A stretch of DNA of 44,435 nt from Gnetum montanum (taxonomy: Eukaryota > Streptophyta > Gnetopsida > Gnetales > Gnetaceae): positions 1 through 44,435 of the forward strand of contig MNCI01029108.1 in the NCBI GenBank assembly GCA_015680685.1, read 5' to 3'. Shown here one piece after another: positions 44,337 through 44,435 of the stretch. The position numbers and the translations under genes are program-made. The notes below the pieces were generated by a model that had not been told where the DNA came from, did no database searches, and worked only from the letters and a program-made list of their open reading frames with translations. Position 1 is the first letter of the stretch, and the number at the start of each line of letters is the position of its first letter.

Positions 44337-44435
44337 ATTAAGAACTTTGATAACTTTATATTTTAAACATGATTAGCCACCAATCAACCATTTGCAATTT
44401 CTTTAACAAATTGTAACAAGTATGGTATAAAAAAC
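44337..44435. other. Right flank of element F, possibly LINE sequence
   Basis: AT-rich 99 bp. If F inserted into the LINE on its left, this should be LINE sequence, but the stretch is too short to recognise a domain. Confidence 0.35.

Overview
The window is plant nuclear DNA made almost entirely of decayed, nested retrotransposons. I found no host protein gene, tRNA, rRNA or CRISPR array. All elements are plant-type: Ty3/gypsy families with and without a chromodomain, an archaeal-type RNase H (Tat clade), tRNA-Asp and initiator tRNA-Met primer sites, and a LINE. Their age, heavy C-to-T / G-to-A decay and density fit a large, slowly purged genome such as a gymnosperm. That taxonomic guess is inference only.

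Layout, left to right. (1) 1-4545, + strand: 3' part of a Tat-lineage Ty3/gypsy element (end of RNase H, second RNase H, integrase; 3' UTR with degenerate tandem repeats; putative LTR with a GTATAC-rich minisatellite). (2) 4556-11328, - strand: element A, an Athila-like gypsy element with gag, protease, RT, RNase H and integrase remnants, a tRNA-Asp primer site and a 5' LTR. Its 3' end is cut off by element 1. (3) 11329-18948, + strand: element G/H, into whose gag A appears to have inserted. It has gag plus a special C-terminal tail, a non-coding stretch, then an unidentified long coiled-coil ORF directly before the polypurine tract and 3' LTR. (4) 19015-about 26160, - strand: element B, of A's LTR family, carrying only gag-protease; its 5' LTR runs into a 594-base N gap. 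(5) 26581-28805, - strand: LINE reverse-transcriptase remnant. (6) 28806-44336, - strand: element F, a chromovirus with initiator-Met primer site and both LTRs. It contains three insertions of the A/B/C LTR family: solo LTR D (32514-33373), the complete gag-protease element C (35199-42191, TSD acttg) and an opposite-facing solo LTR I (42262-43254, TSD gtctt). F's gag frame reads through when the insertions and one TSD copy each are removed. (7) 44337-44435: flank, possibly LINE again.

One LTR family links A, B, C, D, H and I. Shared features are TGATG...CATCA ends, a polypurine tract ending ATGGGGGTA, a TATAAATA box, palindromic GATATC clusters in U3 and a roughly 11-bp-stem hairpin near the 3' end. 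A has pol. B and C have only gag-protease with a common alternative C-terminus, and G/H has gag with that C-terminus, so they look like an amplified non-autonomous lineage dependent on an A-like partner. The most unusual items are this gag-protease lineage, the coiled-coil ORF of G/H, the LTR hairpin with compensatory changes, and the U3 palindrome clusters.
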